Under the pieces are notes generated by a model, which saw only the letters and a program-made list of their open reading frames with translations, was not told the origin of the DNA and did no database searches. The translations under genes were made by a program, and so were the position numbers. Source: Biscogniauxia marginata (taxonomy: Eukaryota > Ascomycota > Sordariomycetes > Xylariales > Xylariaceae). From it: a DNA stretch of 64,000 bases. The stretch is taken from contig MU404078.1 in the NCBI GenBank assembly GCA_022695795.1, positions 310,001 through 374,000 on the forward strand. The letters run 5' to 3'. The stretch's first letter is position 1. Every line of letters starts with the position of its first letter. Positions 33,421 through 46,598 of the stretch are shown piece by piece.

Positions 33421-36400
33421 GTGGTTTTTAAGTGTTCTTTTTTAGTAAATAACTTTCTTATTTAATGAAATACTATAATTAATCTTTAATTCGTCTTAAA
33501 TCTAGTATTCTTTTTACTTCGTACTTATTAGGGTTTTTTTTAAATTTTAATTAGTTTTTTAATATAATGTTATTTAATACTAGTTTTAAAAGTAAAACAT
33601 GGAATACTAAATATATTTTAAATCCTTTTAGTAACGCTAACTTATAATTAACTTTCGAAATAACTTTTTTAATTTTATATAGTTTTAATTTCTTAAACTT
33701 AAGTTTTTTATTAAGTCGTTTTGTTTTAATTTAAGGTGTTTTTAATGTTATGCCTTATTATTAATAAAGTAAGTAAATTATATCTTTTCTTTTAAGAATT
33801 AGTCTTTTAATTCTTTTTTTATTATAATATTTTATTATTTTATTTTAAATAAATTATAATTCTTTTTATAGTTATTATTGTACTACTTAAACCTTTTTAG
33901 ATAGTACTTTTACTCTCAAGGCCTTTATTTCGATTTTTAGTGTTTTTATAAGTTTAATTAGTTATTTTTAAATTTCCGCTTTTTATTTATATACTACTTT
34001 ATATAGTGACATTTTTATGTTCTCGTTAACCGAAATGTTATATGTTATTTAAGTTATTAATAGTAATTTTACTTAGTTATTTATTTCTTAATTAATATAG
34101 CTTTATAAATATTATTTTATTATTTAGTTTAGTTTTTTTATTTATTTGTTTATTTAAGGATAATACGCTATAAATAACTTTTATTTAACTTTTATTCGTT
34201 TTATTAAATTTATTTAAAATTTTAAAGTAAATAGCTTGTTTTTATTTAAAACAATACGTTTTGGTAATCTATGTTTATTAACGTATTCTTTTAAAAAATT
34301 AAAAACTAGTTGTTTTACTATGCTTGATTTGTTAAATAGTAAAAAGTAGGCATATTTCGTGAGTTTATTAATAATTACTTATATGTTGTTATAAGGTACT
34401 CCTGTGGTAGGATCTTTTAACTTTAGAAGTTTCACTATAAAATCCCATGTAATTATGTGCCACGCTTTATTAAGTATTTAGGTTAATTATAATAATTTAT
34501 ATGGTTTATGTCGTGATGTTTTAGCCTTATTATAGATATTGTAATTCTTTATAATTCTTTTAATTGTTTATTATATTCCTGGAAAGTCGAATTTTTTTTA
34601 AAGTTGTTTTATTGTTTTGAAAATTCCTTGGTAGCCGTGTAGAGGATATTTGTGAAATTCTTTGACGAATTCGTTTTATACTCGTTTTAGTATGTATACT
34701 TTTTCTTTATACGAAAGAAGTTCGTCGTTAAATCCTTGTTAAAACTATAATTGTTTTTCTTTTTAACTATAATTTTCCTTGAAATGTTATTTCTAGTTTT
34801 TTATATTAATTTACATATAAACTAATATAACTAATCTATTATTTTATTATTTAAATATTTAAATATCTTTTTTATTGATTTTTGACTTATAATCTCCTTT
34901 TTTGCTAAGAAAATCCGCTTAAATATTTTCCTTTCCCTTAATATATTAGATTTTAAAATTAAATTTAAACAGGAAAATCATTTAACGCTTATGTCTTTAA
35001 TTAAGCGTTTATGTTATTATGAATCGTGTAAGGTTTTTATAGTTTAAATAGATATTAATAGGTTCCTTAATTCCGCTAAGCTATAATTTCCATTTTTTAA
35101 CGCTTTAATTACTACTAATAATTCTTTATTACAAATTTAATAATTTAATTTAGCATTATATAGTGCTTTAAATAGGTACGCGACTAAGTACTATTTTTCA
35201 TTGTCTTTTAATTGCTTTAAAACTGCTTTAATAGCGAAATTTAAGGCGTTTATCCTTAGTCGTTTCTTTTTATTTTCGTTTAGAAGTTTACATATAACCT
35301 TACTAGTTATAACTTCTTTTAGCTGCTGAAAAGCCTATTTAGCTTCTTTAGTGAAATGGAAAGCCTTTCTTGTTTTCGCTAGAATAGTTAGTTCCGTTAA
35401 TGGTTTAGCAATACGCCCGAAATCCTTAATAAGTTATTTAACGTAATTAATAAAGCCAAGAAATGTGCGTATGTTTATAACACTTTTAAATTTTAGCTAA
35501 TTTTTAATTATTACTATTTTCTTTTTTTAAATATAAATTTCTTCTAGATTTATTATAAACCCTAGATAATTTAGTTTTTTAATATACTATTTACTTTTAA
35601 TTAGATAAATAAGTAAATTTGCCTTTTTTAGGGCTTTTAACACTTGTTTTATATGTTTTTTATGCTTTTTCTCGTTTTTTAAGTAAATTAATATATTGTT
35701 TAAATAAATAAATAAAAATTTATTTAAAAACTTGCAAAGGATCGTTATGATTATATGTTAAAATGTAATAGGTGCGTTAGTAAGTTTAAACGGCATAACT
35801 TTGTATTTATAGTGTTTATATATCGTTCGGAATGCGGTATATTATTCGTGTCTTTTAACCATTTTAATTATATAATATTTATTGCGAAGGTTTAGTACTA
35901 TAAAGATTTAGGCCTTACTAATTTGTCTTTTTATAAGTTTTATTAATAATAATAAGTATTCGTTTTTTTTTGGTTATTTTATTAAGGTGTTAATAGTCGA
36001 TTATTTATCGTTATACTAGATTTCTTTCTTTATTAATACGTTACTTCTCGTCTTTATTGACTTTTAATACTATAATTACCGGATATCTTAACAAGGACTT
36101 TAATTCTTAAATATATTTTTTGTTAAGATCCTTTTAAATTCTTTTTTATAGTGCTTTTTGTTTTTCTTGATTTATAAGATACACTAAAAACAGTTTTAAC
36201 TGCTTTCCTTCTTTAAAGTGGATCTAATAATCTTATTAACTATGTTTTAGTAATTCTTCTTTTATTTTATTATTAAACAGTTTATAAAAACGAAGGTATT
36301 TGTGTAATACTTTTTTCGTTAAATTTTTAAGCTTGGTTACTTGAATTATATAAGCGATATGTTTCGTTTTTACATTTATTTCTTTAAAGTTATTTATAAT

Positions 36401-37302
36401 ACTTATCTTGTAACTTGTAATGGTTAATTCTTCTTATTTTTAATCTTAATAAAGTGTATTTATCTCGAAATTTATTCGTAAATTACTTTTTTTAAGCCAA
36501 TTCATTTTTAGCATTATATCGTGACCTAATATATATATAATGTTAAAAATGATTTACTCGAGATGTCTTTAAATGATTATTAAAAAAGGGATTATCTCTT
36601 TTAACATTTTACCATTTTTATAACTAAATATGTATCTTTCGAAGTTTTATAATTAATATAAACTTTATTTATATATTTATAATATTTTGTTTTTTTAAGT
36701 TACTTTAATTAAAATATAGTTTTTATTTATTTTTAAGTTTATAAAGGCTTTATATTTCTTTTTATTATATTTAACTTTAGTTATAATAGTATTATTAAGT
36801 CCTAATTAGATTTTATATAAGGACTTATTATTTATGGCTTTTTGCTGCCTTATTAGCGAAAGCCTTTATTGTTTTTTGGTTTTCCACGCTTTTTCTCTTT
36901 TAAGTTTTTTTAAGTTGTTATAACCTGGATGTCCTTCCATTTTTAAGCTTTCATAAAGGCGTGTTTCTAGTAATCATTATTTAAATAATTTCTTTAATTA
37001 TTTTTTACGTAATAAAGGGTAAAAAGTTTATTTTTTATATAAAACCTTGTATATTAAAACTTTAATTCTTTTTTAAGGGCCTTTTTATAACTTAAGTCTG
37101 TTTTTCTATTAACTCGAAATTTTTTAAGGTTTTAAATTATTTTTAAATAAAGTGTATAATTCTTAAGTTCGTTTATTAAAAGTAATTTAATATTTCTTTA
37201 TAAGTTTATATTGATTTTTAAAAACTTTCCCTTTTTTTAAGGTATACCTTAACAATTCGTTTATAACTTAGTTTAGTTATATATATCTTTACTTATTATT
37301 TT

Positions 37303-37408
37303 ATTAAGTGCTTTTTTATTAAGTGCTTTTTTATTAAGTGCTTTTTTATTAAGTGCTTTTTTATTAAGTGCTTTTTTATTAAGTGCTTTTTTATTAAGTG
37401 CTTTTTTA
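37303..37408 (-). repeat. 15-bp tandem repeat, 7 copies, next to a gap
   Basis: The unit is ATTAAGTGCTTTTTT (+ strand). Copy 1 has a single version of it (AAACACTTAATAAAG near 20828), so this is an expansion within the element. In the coding direction the unit adds five residues (KKHLI) per repeat without shifting the frame. Confidence 0.85.
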
Positions 37409-37507
37409 NNNNNNNNNNNNNNNNNNNNNNNNNNNNNNNNNNNNNNNNNNNNNNNNNNNNNNNNNNNNNNNNNNNNNNNNNNNNNNNNNNNNNNNNNNNN
37501 NNNNNNN
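37409..37507. other. assembly gap, 99 N
   Basis: The run of unknown bases begins inside the tandem repeat, so the true repeat length is unknown. Confidence 0.99.
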
Positions 37508-39499
37508 ATTAAGCTAAATAAACTAGTATTATACTCAGCTCGTTTTTCGAGCTATTATAGAAAATATAGTCCCTTTTATAATTCTTATAATTCGTTTTTA
37601 ACTTCGTTTTCTTTAAAACCTGCTCCGAGTAAGTCGTATACGTCGCATAGTACTAAAGTATAATATATATAACTTTTAATAATTATTTTATTGCTTTTTT
37701 CGGAATTTAAATAAAAATAACATGCTTTAAAATAATGTAGCTAGCGTGAGACGTTATCGTAAATATATTTATTTTTTTTTGTGTTATTACTTTCTAGTTT
37801 TTAAAGATAATAACCGGCTTTATTCTTAGAATTTTTATGTATTTAATAAGTGTCGTTAATATAAAAGCTTTAATGTAACGAGACATGTTTTTTTAAGTTT
37901 TAATAAATATTATAGCTATTATTTATATAAAACCTTTAATTTAAGTTATTATGCTGGCTTTTTCCCTAGTGGGTTTTACACTTATTATTATTATAATGGC
38001 TTTAATGTACCTTATTATAGTTTAACTCAATTCTTAAGTCGTATCTTAATTTATAGTTATTATATTTATATAGTAGTTCGTTTTTGTTATATCTTTATTT
38101 AGCTTGTTTTAACGTGAAATATCCTAGGTATAAATGATTATTCTTTAGACATTTTTTATGGTTAATCTAATAATATCTATAAATTCTTTTATAAGGATTT
38201 TCTTATTTTTTTTTGCCTTAATAGTGGTAATAGTAAATATTTAGTTTACCTCTTTATTATTTTCAAAATGAATTCTTACTTTAAAAGTTCTTTTCTCGGA
38301 ATAAGGAATCCCTTTTATTCTTGGTTCCTGTTTCTTAGGATTTCGGTACTCGTTCTTATAATGTCTTTTTTTTTATAATTAAAATACTTAATAATTGACT
38401 TATCTCGTTTCTTTTGCATCTTTTGAGCAACGTTGATTTTAATGAGGTTTAACTTAGTTTTAATGCCTTTTCTAGTTTCGGCACCGCTTTTGTGATTTCC
38501 TCTTTTTAGCTAATCGCTATTTTTTCGTTATACCGTTTTTTTCTTTTTAAGGTATTGTTCGAAGTTTTCGTTATTAATAGCAATTACTATTATAACGTAG
38601 TTATTAAACTTTTTTAGATTCTTTTTTTATATAGGTTTATTTTATATAGTTTATTCTTTATATGGTTTTTTAATTCTTAATAAAACAAGTAATATAGACT
38701 TTTAATAGGTAGTTATAACTAGCTTGCGAGTTTCTTAAACTTAATAACGTAATTTAAAGCCTTTTTATTTTGTTGTAATTTATAAAATCGAGCTTCGGTT
38801 TATTACTTAAAGATTAAATTGCCGAATATAAACTTAAGTTGTTTTTTAAACTTTTTATAATTTTTAAAAACCTTCTTTATGTCTTTTTAAGTGTTTAATC
38901 CGTTTTTTAAATAATCTTTTAATACTAGTTAAAACCAAGTTAAGGCAGTTTTAACGAGGAGTTAAGATACTGTAAAAACTTTTTATTTTTTAGTAGTAAT
39001 TGTTTTATAATAAAATCGTAAGTAGGTTTCGGTTTAAATTAAAAATCTTTTTAAATCATTTGACTTATTATATTTATTAAGTGTAATTAATTTAAAACCT
39101 TTTATATTGAGGGTTATTATATTATTTTCGTCGTTTAAGTTATTAGGGTCGTTATTATTTAAAGGTAGTTTTGGTTATTTATTTTCTTTTTTAGGCGTTT
39201 TTTCCTTTTTCTCTTTTTTTTCCTTAAATGATTCTTCTTGTTAAGCTTTTAAGGTGTCCTCTTAAGACTCTTCTTTAGTTATAATTGTAATTAACTTTTA
39301 TGTTGGTTTTTTTAAACTTTTTTATTATATTATAAAAGAATTTAAAGTTTTTGTTTAAGAGTTTATTAACTATTATTTTTTTACTTGTTTCTTTTCTTAT
39401 TACCCTTTAGTTTTAAGGGGTATATTTGTCTTAAGACGGTTTAATCGAAAGTCCCTTTTCTTGAATTAATATTAAGCATTAATTAAGGAGCTATCAAAA

Positions 39500-39934
39500 T
39501 GTAACAAACCTTCTTATAAATTCCTAGTTAACTAACTTCATAAATAAGTATATACTAGGTTTTCTTAATTTAAAAGTAATAATAAATTGAGATTAATTTA
39601 AATAATTTACTATGTTTTATTCGTTAAAAAGGTTTTAAGGTACTCTCATTATAATGTTAAAAAGTAATTATAGTCTTAGATTAATAGCTAAAGAATTAAA
39701 ATGAATAACTAGATATATAGGAAATTCTAATTTATTTATACTTTAAAGAAGGAGGAGTAATGTCTTATATTCTTCACCCTTCTCTGCTATAAGAAACAGA
39801 GATAAACAGAGAACACTCATCTTCTCTTTGATTCTCTATTGCTCCAGAGGGAGAGTTACAAAGAATCTTACTTTAGGTCACGGGACCTAAAAGTCACGTG
39901 ACCTTTTCCGGTTTTATCCCTGTCGGTTGTAATA
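39500..39934 (-). repeat. 5' LTR of copy 2 (type B)
   Basis: This LTR is 435 bp and very similar to 32230-32664, with differences that are transitions. TCACGTGA is intact at 39894-39901. Confidence 0.9.
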
Positions 39935-40404
39935 ATTCGCTTTTAAGCTAATAATAATATTCGATTTTTTAATTTATTCGTTAATTACATATTACGATTT
40001 ATTATTTAATTATTTTTATTAAAATCTTTTTTAGATTTTTAACTTATTAAGCTATGATTAATTAATAAATATAAATAATTTATTTTTCGTTATATTCGCG
40101 ATTATATTAATATATATTTATATTAAATAAAATAAGGATTTTATATGTCGTATTTTATTAATAATATTTTTAATATTCCGAATTTAATTATAAAACGCGG
40201 CGATTACTAAATATATTATTATCTTTATTTTATCCTTGTTAATATTAAATTACTCGTCTCGAAATAACTTATTTTATTTAATAACTTTTAATGTTAATTA
40301 TTTATTATTTTAGTTATTTAATCTTAATATTATATATTTTTAATTATTCATTATTAATATAAACTTAAAATTTAAATTTATTTTAAATAATTTATCGTTA
40401 TATA
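39935..40404. other. AT-rich spacer
   Basis: About 470 bp of AT-rich DNA with no recognised feature. Confidence 0.5.
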
Positions 40405-40893
40405 TATAACAAACCTCCTTATATGTTCTTAGTTAATTAACCTTATAAGTAAATATATATTAGGTTTTTATTTTATTTTAAAGGTAATAATAAATCGAGG
40501 TTAATTTAAGAGATTTATTATGCTTTATTCGTTAAAAAGATTTTAAGGTATTTTTATTATAATATTAAAAAGTAATTATAATCTTAAATTAATAGCTAAA
40601 AAACTAAAATAAATAACTAAATATATAGGAAATTCTTATTTACTTATACTTTTTTTGGAGGAGTAATATCTTATATTCTCTTTTATTCTTTATTATAAAG
40701 AACAGAGATAAATAGAGAATACTCTTTTTCTTTTTTATTCTCTATTGTGGAGAATAGAGACAAATAGAGAATACTCTTTTTCTTTTTCATTCTTTATTAC
40801 TCTGTAAGGAGAGCCACAGAGAATCTTGCTTCAGGTCACGGGACCCAAGGGTCACGTGACTTCTACTAACCATCATCCTTATTAGTTGTAACA
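40405..40893 (-). mobile_element. LTR of type B with a duplicated U3 segment
   Basis: This LTR is 489 bp, 54 bp longer than the other B LTRs because a segment with ACAGAGATAAATAGAGAATA is present twice in tandem. It ends at GTTGTAACA and abuts truncated copy 3 directly. The 5-bp flanks (ATATA and AGATT) do not match, so it is not a simple solo LTR. TCACGTGA is intact at 40852-40859. Confidence 0.8.
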
Positions 40894-43800
40894 AGATTTA
40901 AGTTATAAAAAGGCCCTCGAAAAAGAATTAAAGTTTTAATATATAAAGTTTTATATAAAGAATAAACCTTTTACTTTTTATTATTTAAATAACGATTATT
41001 AAAAATACGTTTTTATAAAAGCTTAAAAATAGAAAAACATTAAAATCGTAACGACTTAAAAAAACTTAAGAGAGAAAAGACGTAAAAAACCAAAAAACGG
41101 CAAAAGTTCTCACTAGTAAAGCAGCGAGAAGCTATAAATAACAAGTCTTTATATAAAATCTAGTTAAGACTTAATAATATTATTATAATTAAAATTAAAT
41201 ATAATAAAAAGAAATATAAAGCCTTTATAAACTTAAAAATAAATAAAAACTATATTTTAATTAAAGTAACTTAAAAAAACAATATATTATAAATATATAA
41301 ATAAAGTTTATATAAATTATAAAACTTTAAAAAATATATATTTAATTACGAGAATAATAAAGTGTTAAAAGAAATAGTTCTTTTTTTAATAACTATTTAA
41401 AAACATCCCAAACAAATCATTTTTAACATTATATAAATATTAAATTACGATATAATTCTAAAAATAAATTAACTTAAAAGAAATAATTTACAAATAAATT
41501 TTAAAATAAACACGCTTTATTAAAATTAAAATTAAAAAGAGTTAATTATTATAAGTTATAAAATAAGTATTATAAATAACACTAAAAAAATAAATATAAA
41601 GATAAAACATATCGCTTATATAATTCAAACAACTAAACTTAAAGATTTAACGAAAAAAGTACCACGTAAGTACCTTTATTTCTATAAATTATTTAAAAAT
41701 AAAACAAAAAAAGTATTATTAAAATACAACTAATAAGATTACTAAATCCACTTTAAAAAAAAGAAATAATTAAAACTATTTTTAATATATTTTATAAATT
41801 AAGAAAAATAAAAAGCATTATAAAAAGGAATTTAAAAGGATCTTAATAAAAGATATATTCGAGAATTAAAGTCCTTATTAAAATACCTAGTAATTATAAT
41901 ATTAAAAGTCGATAAAAACGAAAAATAACATATTAATAAAAAAGGAAATTTAATATAATAATAAATAATCGATTATTAATACCTTAATAAAGTAATAAAA
42001 AAATAAATACTCGTTATTATTAATGAAATTTATAAAAAGGCAAATTAATAAAACTTAAATCTTTATAATATTAAATCTCCGCGATAATTATTATATAATT
42101 AAAATGGCTAAAAAACACAAATAATATATCGCTTTTTAAACGGTATATAAACATTATAAATACAAAGTTATACTATTTAAACTTATTAACGCACCCGTTA
42201 CATTTTAACATATAATTATAATAGTTCTTCGTAGGTTTCTAAATAAATTTATATTTATTTATTTATTTAAACAATATATTAATTTACTTAAAAAACGAAA
42301 AAAAGCATAAAAACATATAAATTAAGTGTTAAAAACCTTAAAAAATAAACCTACTTATTTATTCGATTAAAAATAAATAATATATTAAAAAACTAAACTA
42401 TTTAAGGTTTATAATAAGTCTAAAAAAATCTACATTTAAAAGGGAAAAATAATAATAATTAAAGATTAACTAGAACTTAAAAGTGTTATAAACGTACATG
42501 TATTTCTTGGCTTTATTAATTACGTTAAATAACTCATTTAAAATTTCGGGCGAATCGCTAAACTATTAATAAAACTAATTACCTTAACAAAAATAAAAAA
42601 AGCTTTTTATTTTACTAAAAAAACTAAATAAGTGTTGGTAAGTACGTACGTAAGTAAAAGCAAATAACAATAGACGATATAAAAGATAGGGGTGAGACTG
42701 GTGTAATATTGATGTCTAAGGAGGGAAGTATCTACATAAGTAGGCTAGGGAACAGGCAGCCTATTTATACTTGGACCATGTAGCTTATTCCACGTGTGGA
42801 CAGGATCCACATGCCTTCGTCATTCAACCATCAATTATAGAAGTACTTTATAATAATATATAAATAATCGTTAATAAACTCATGAAATATGCTTATTTTT
42901 TATCGTTTAACGAGTTAAATATAATAAAGTAATTAGTTTTTAATTTCCTAAGAAAGTATGTTAATAAACATAAATTATTAAAACGTATTATTTTAAATAA
43001 AGATAAGTTATTTACGTTAAATTTTTAAATTAACTTAATAAAACGAATAAAAATTAAATAAAAGTTATTTATAACGTATTATCCCTAGTTAAACGAATAA
43101 ATAAAAAAATTGAATTAAATAATAAAATAATATTTCCGAAATTATATTAACTAAGAAATAAATAACTAAATAAAACTATTATTAATAGCTTAAATAACGT
43201 ATAATACTTCGGTTAACGAGAATATAAAAATGTCATTATATAAAGCAATATATAATTAAAAAACGGAAATTTAAAAATAACCGATTAAACTTACGAAAAT
43301 ATTAAAAGTTAAAATAAAAGCCTTAAAAATAGAAGTACTATTTAAAAAGGTTTAAATAGTATAACTACGATTATAAAAAGAATTATAGTTTATTTAAAAT
43401 AAAATGACAAAGTATTATAATAAAAAAAGAATTAAAAAACTAATTCTTAAAAAAAAACATTATTTATTTATTTCGTTAATAATAAGGCGTAATAATAAAA
43501 ACGCCATAAATTAAAATAAAACGGCTTAATAAAAAACTTAAATTTAAAAAGTTAAAACTATATAAAGTCAAGAAAGTTATCTCGAATGTTAATTATAAAT
43601 TAAAGCTATTAAAAGAATTTAAAATATATTTAATTTTTTATATATCGTTATTAAAACTAGCATTAAAAAACGTCTCGTTAAAAACCCGGAACGAGATTAA
43701 AAAAGAACCAAATAAATACGAAATAAAAAAATACTAAATTTAAAAAAGATTAATAGTTAATTATAATATTTAATTAAATAAGAAAAGTACTTATTAAAAG

Positions 43801-43900
43801 AAAATATATAAAAACTATTTAAACACTTAACGAACTCGAAAAACGCGCTTAATAAGTTTTATCGATAAAACCTGGATTAATTAAAAGGGCTTAAAAGTTA
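40894..43900 (+). pseudogene. pol remnant of Ty3 copy 3
   Basis: Protease and reverse transcriptase sequence (41400-42630) and late integrase to chromodomain sequence (42838-43900) align with copy 1 but carry many more TAA stops. The PFKLINAP-type motif is recognisable near 42175, and the catalytic region is degraded. The chromodomain is at about 43715-43880. Confidence 0.8.
42633..42833 (-). mobile_element. copia-like solo LTR, not RIP-mutated
   Basis: This 201-bp segment has normal base composition inside strongly AT-rich DNA. On the minus strand it begins TGATGGTTGAATG and ends CTTACCAACA, so it has TG..CA ends with short inverted termini. A good TATA box (TATAAATAGG) lies at about 42762-42770, and CACGTG is at about 42791. 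The size fits Ty1/copia LTRs. The 5-bp flanks ATAAG and ATTAT do not match, and about 0.9 kb of the host element is missing at the same point. Confidence 0.7.
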
Positions 43901-43959
43901 GAATTTTAATTTTAAAAAAATAAATCGAAAAAAGAGATAACCTTAAAAGTAACTCTAGC

Positions 43960-44438
43960 TTAATTAACTAAGGATTACTATTTTAAGTAAAAGCGCTTTT
44001 GCTTCTTCTTTAAACGCTTTTATTCTTTTAACTCTAGTCTTTTAAGCTTTTTATAAAAAAAAAACCACGTTTTAACATTTCTAAACCCCTCTTTTATAAG
44101 TACTCCTTTTGTTTATAAAGACGAGTAAGACGATTAGCAAGGGCTTAAAACTCCTTTTCCGCTTTATAACGCTTGTTAGTAATACGATTTCTCTTGCGGC
44201 CGAGATCTACTAAATTAAACATGTTAATATTAAAACCGTCGTAATAACTACGGGCTTTAACCGCATAATAAGAACATGTTTTAAATTAAAGCATTATAAA
44301 GTAACGAAAATCCATTTTAAAATAATAGAAATAAGGAAACACCTTATAACTATATAAACAAATATAAATAATAATAAAATTATAAGATTCACGTTAAGTT
44401 TTTAAAGATTTTAAAATAAACTTAAATATACTAGACAT
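43960..44438 (-). pseudogene. antisense accessory ORF of copy 3
   Basis: The frame opposite to pol starts at an ATG at 44438 and has the same length and position as in copy 1. The cysteine pattern is largely erased: only the fourth Cys remains and the other five positions read Tyr, exactly as C-to-T on one strand (Cys TGT/TGC to Tyr TAT/TAC on the other) would give. The spacing x2-x6-x8-x2-x7 is unchanged. Confidence 0.65.
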
Positions 44439-44514
44439 TTTAAAGGTAATAAAAGAAAGAACTTACTAAGAAAAAAGATCTTTAAAAACAAAGAATTTAA
44501 AAAGGGAGAAATAA

Positions 44515-44946
44515 TATTACGAATTAACTATGTTAAAAGGGTTTTTAGCAAGGGTAGTTAAACACAGACTAAAAATATATGGACTAGTGGTCCCCTCTTT
44601 ATAATGTAATATAACATCACGTGACCTAATTAAAGGTGTTTATTTAATTAAGTTTAATTCTCTTAGTATTTAACATATTAAATAGGAAAAACATATATAA
44701 AGGAGAATAAATATAAAAAAAATGGGATTTCTTATGTATTTAGTTGTTTATTTTCTAGTTATTAATTTAAAACTATAGTTACTTTTTAATATTATAATGA
44801 GAGTACCTTAAAATCTCTTTAACGAACAAGACATAGTAAATCTCTTGAATTAATCTTAATCCATTATTACCTTTAAATCAAGAAAACCTAGTACGTACTT
44901 ACTTGTGAAGTTAACTGACTAGGAACACATAAGGAGGTTCGTCACA
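44515..44946 (+). repeat. 3' LTR of copy 3 (type A2)
   Basis: This 432-bp LTR has a U3 (GGACTAGTGGTCCCCTC) matching the solo LTR at 4010-4448, not copy 1. TCACGTGA is intact at 44617-44624. Confidence 0.9.
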
Positions 44947-46520
44947 ATATTATTATAACGAATTTCATAATATTTAGCATTTCTTTAATAACGTTTTCTA
45001 AGTTTAAATTTAACTTTAATTTAAACCTTTATTCCGTATTTATTTCGCTGCCGGAATTCTTTAATAATATATTATTTTTTAATATATAAAGAAATATATT
45101 TATTTTATTTTTTTACATAATAACTAAGTTAATAAAAGGAGCATTTTTTATAATTAAAATATAAAATATCTTATTAATTCTTTTTAAAGTAAGGTTTTTA
45201 TTATTATAATTAATAGTAATTTAATTACGGCGAAATTAGTTTTATAACGTATATATAAATTATTAATAAGATTTTTTTACGATATAAAAAAAATAATATA
45301 ATAATAAATTAAAGTAATATTATTATTCGCTATTTTTAGTTTATAAGCTTTATAAATAAATATTAATTTAAAATTTAAGTCGTTTATATATTTTAAATTA
45401 ATTATATAACGATAAATTACGCGCTTATAGATTTTTTGTTAATATATTTTAAATGTGTTTTATTGTTATTATTCGCGGTACGATCCCGGAACTCTAATTA
45501 AGTAATTTTCATGTTAAGTTATATTATATTTACGTCGATATTAATAATAACGAAATAAGGCTTTTAATATTCGTTTTTCTTTTTTAACGTTAATATTCAA
45601 AGTTTTCTTTTTTTTAATAATTAAGTTAAGCTTTTTAAATAATTACGTTTTTAAAATTAAAAATTAAATTAATAATTAATTTTAAGTAATTTACGAAAAA
45701 GAGGTAACTTTTAATAACTTGCTTATATCGATTTATTAATTTAAATAATTCTCGAAAATATAAATTAAAATAACATTATTATTCTATTTTTTAATTAAAT
45801 TTATAATTATCGTAAAATAACTTAGTTTTAACCTTAATTAATTATTTTTTTAATTATTTTTTAATATTATTAATAAACTTTTAATAAAATCTTTATAAAA
45901 ATATTTATTTAAATATAAGGATTTTATATAAAAATCCTTTTTTCTAGTTTTTTACTTTTTAATTTAATTATAAAAAGAAATATATAGAATTTCGCTTATT
46001 TTTATGTTTAATACTTTTATATTTAAGGATTTTAATTATAAACGCTTATTTATAATTATTATTATTACTTTATTTACGGTTTTTAATAAATAAAATTTAA
46101 ATATTAATTAAGTTGTTTTTTTTTATTTGCTAGTTTAATATTTAACTTATTTTAATTTTAACTTTAATTTTAGTTAAATATATTTATTATTTTATCGAGT
46201 AAACTTATTTTAAAATTCCTTAGGAATTCTTTTTCGCGATAAACCGAATCCCGGATTTAAATAATGTCTTAATTAAGACGTAACACTTTAAAATATTAAA
46301 AAATTATATAATTTTTCATTTCGTAATTAAAGTATATTTATTCTTAATTAATTAAGGGTTTTAAATACGTTTTTATTATATATTTATTTTCGTTATAATT
46401 TAAACATATAAATTTCGGGCTTTATACTTATTTATTATTTTATATTACGTTATTTCGTTAATTAAGCTTTTAATTTTAAGGATTTATAGAATTTATAAAA
46501 TTTTATATTAAAAGCGCGGT

Positions 46521-46598
46521 TTAATAGTTATTTTAATAGTTATTTTAATAGTTATTTTAATAGTTATTTTAATAGTTATTTTAATAGTTATTTTAATA
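46521..46598. repeat. 12-bp tandem repeat, about 6.5 copies
   Basis: The unit is TTAATAGTTATT, nearly identical between copies. Confidence 0.85.

Larger units (their letters stand above)
33430..39423 (-). pseudogene. gag-pol of Ty3 copy 2
   Basis: Reading on the minus strand, the start codon position equivalent to copy 1 (39423-39421) is ATA, so the gag start is lost. The gag, protease, reverse transcriptase (catalytic region near 35690-35830), RNase H, integrase (HHCC near 34590-34690) and chromodomain (33440-33540) regions all align with copy 1. Stops occur in every domain. A tandem expansion and an assembly gap fall between gag and protease. Confidence 0.88.
32230..39934 (-). mobile_element. 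Ty3/gypsy chromodomain retrotransposon, copy 2 (full length, RIP-mutated, contains a gap)
   Basis: This copy has the same internal organisation as copy 1, reversed. The LTRs at 32230-32664 and 39500-39934 are each 435 bp and of type B. The flanks ATTTG (32225-32229) and ATTCG (39935-39939) are a target duplication with one C-to-T change. The region after the 5' LTR (right end) keeps TGATAGCTCC as a probable primer-binding site. A run of 99 N at 37409-37507 interrupts the sequence next to a tandem repeat. All frames are broken. Confidence 0.93.
40894..44946 (+). mobile_element. Ty3/gypsy retrotransposon, copy 3 (5'-truncated, internally deleted)
   Basis: The sequence starts at the point equivalent to 21041 of copy 1, so the 5' LTR and gag are missing. 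It continues through protease and reverse transcriptase to a break at 42632. It resumes at about 42838 at the equivalent of copy-1 position 23713, and ends with a type A2 LTR. About 0.9 kb (most of RNase H and the N-terminal integrase) is absent and replaced by a 201-bp copia-like LTR. The purine tract AAAAAGGGAGAAATA precedes the 3' LTR. Confidence 0.88.

Noticed and set aside
37303..37408. CRISPR-like array
   Set aside because: It is a spacer-less 15-bp tandem repeat inside a retrotransposon in a eukaryotic genome.
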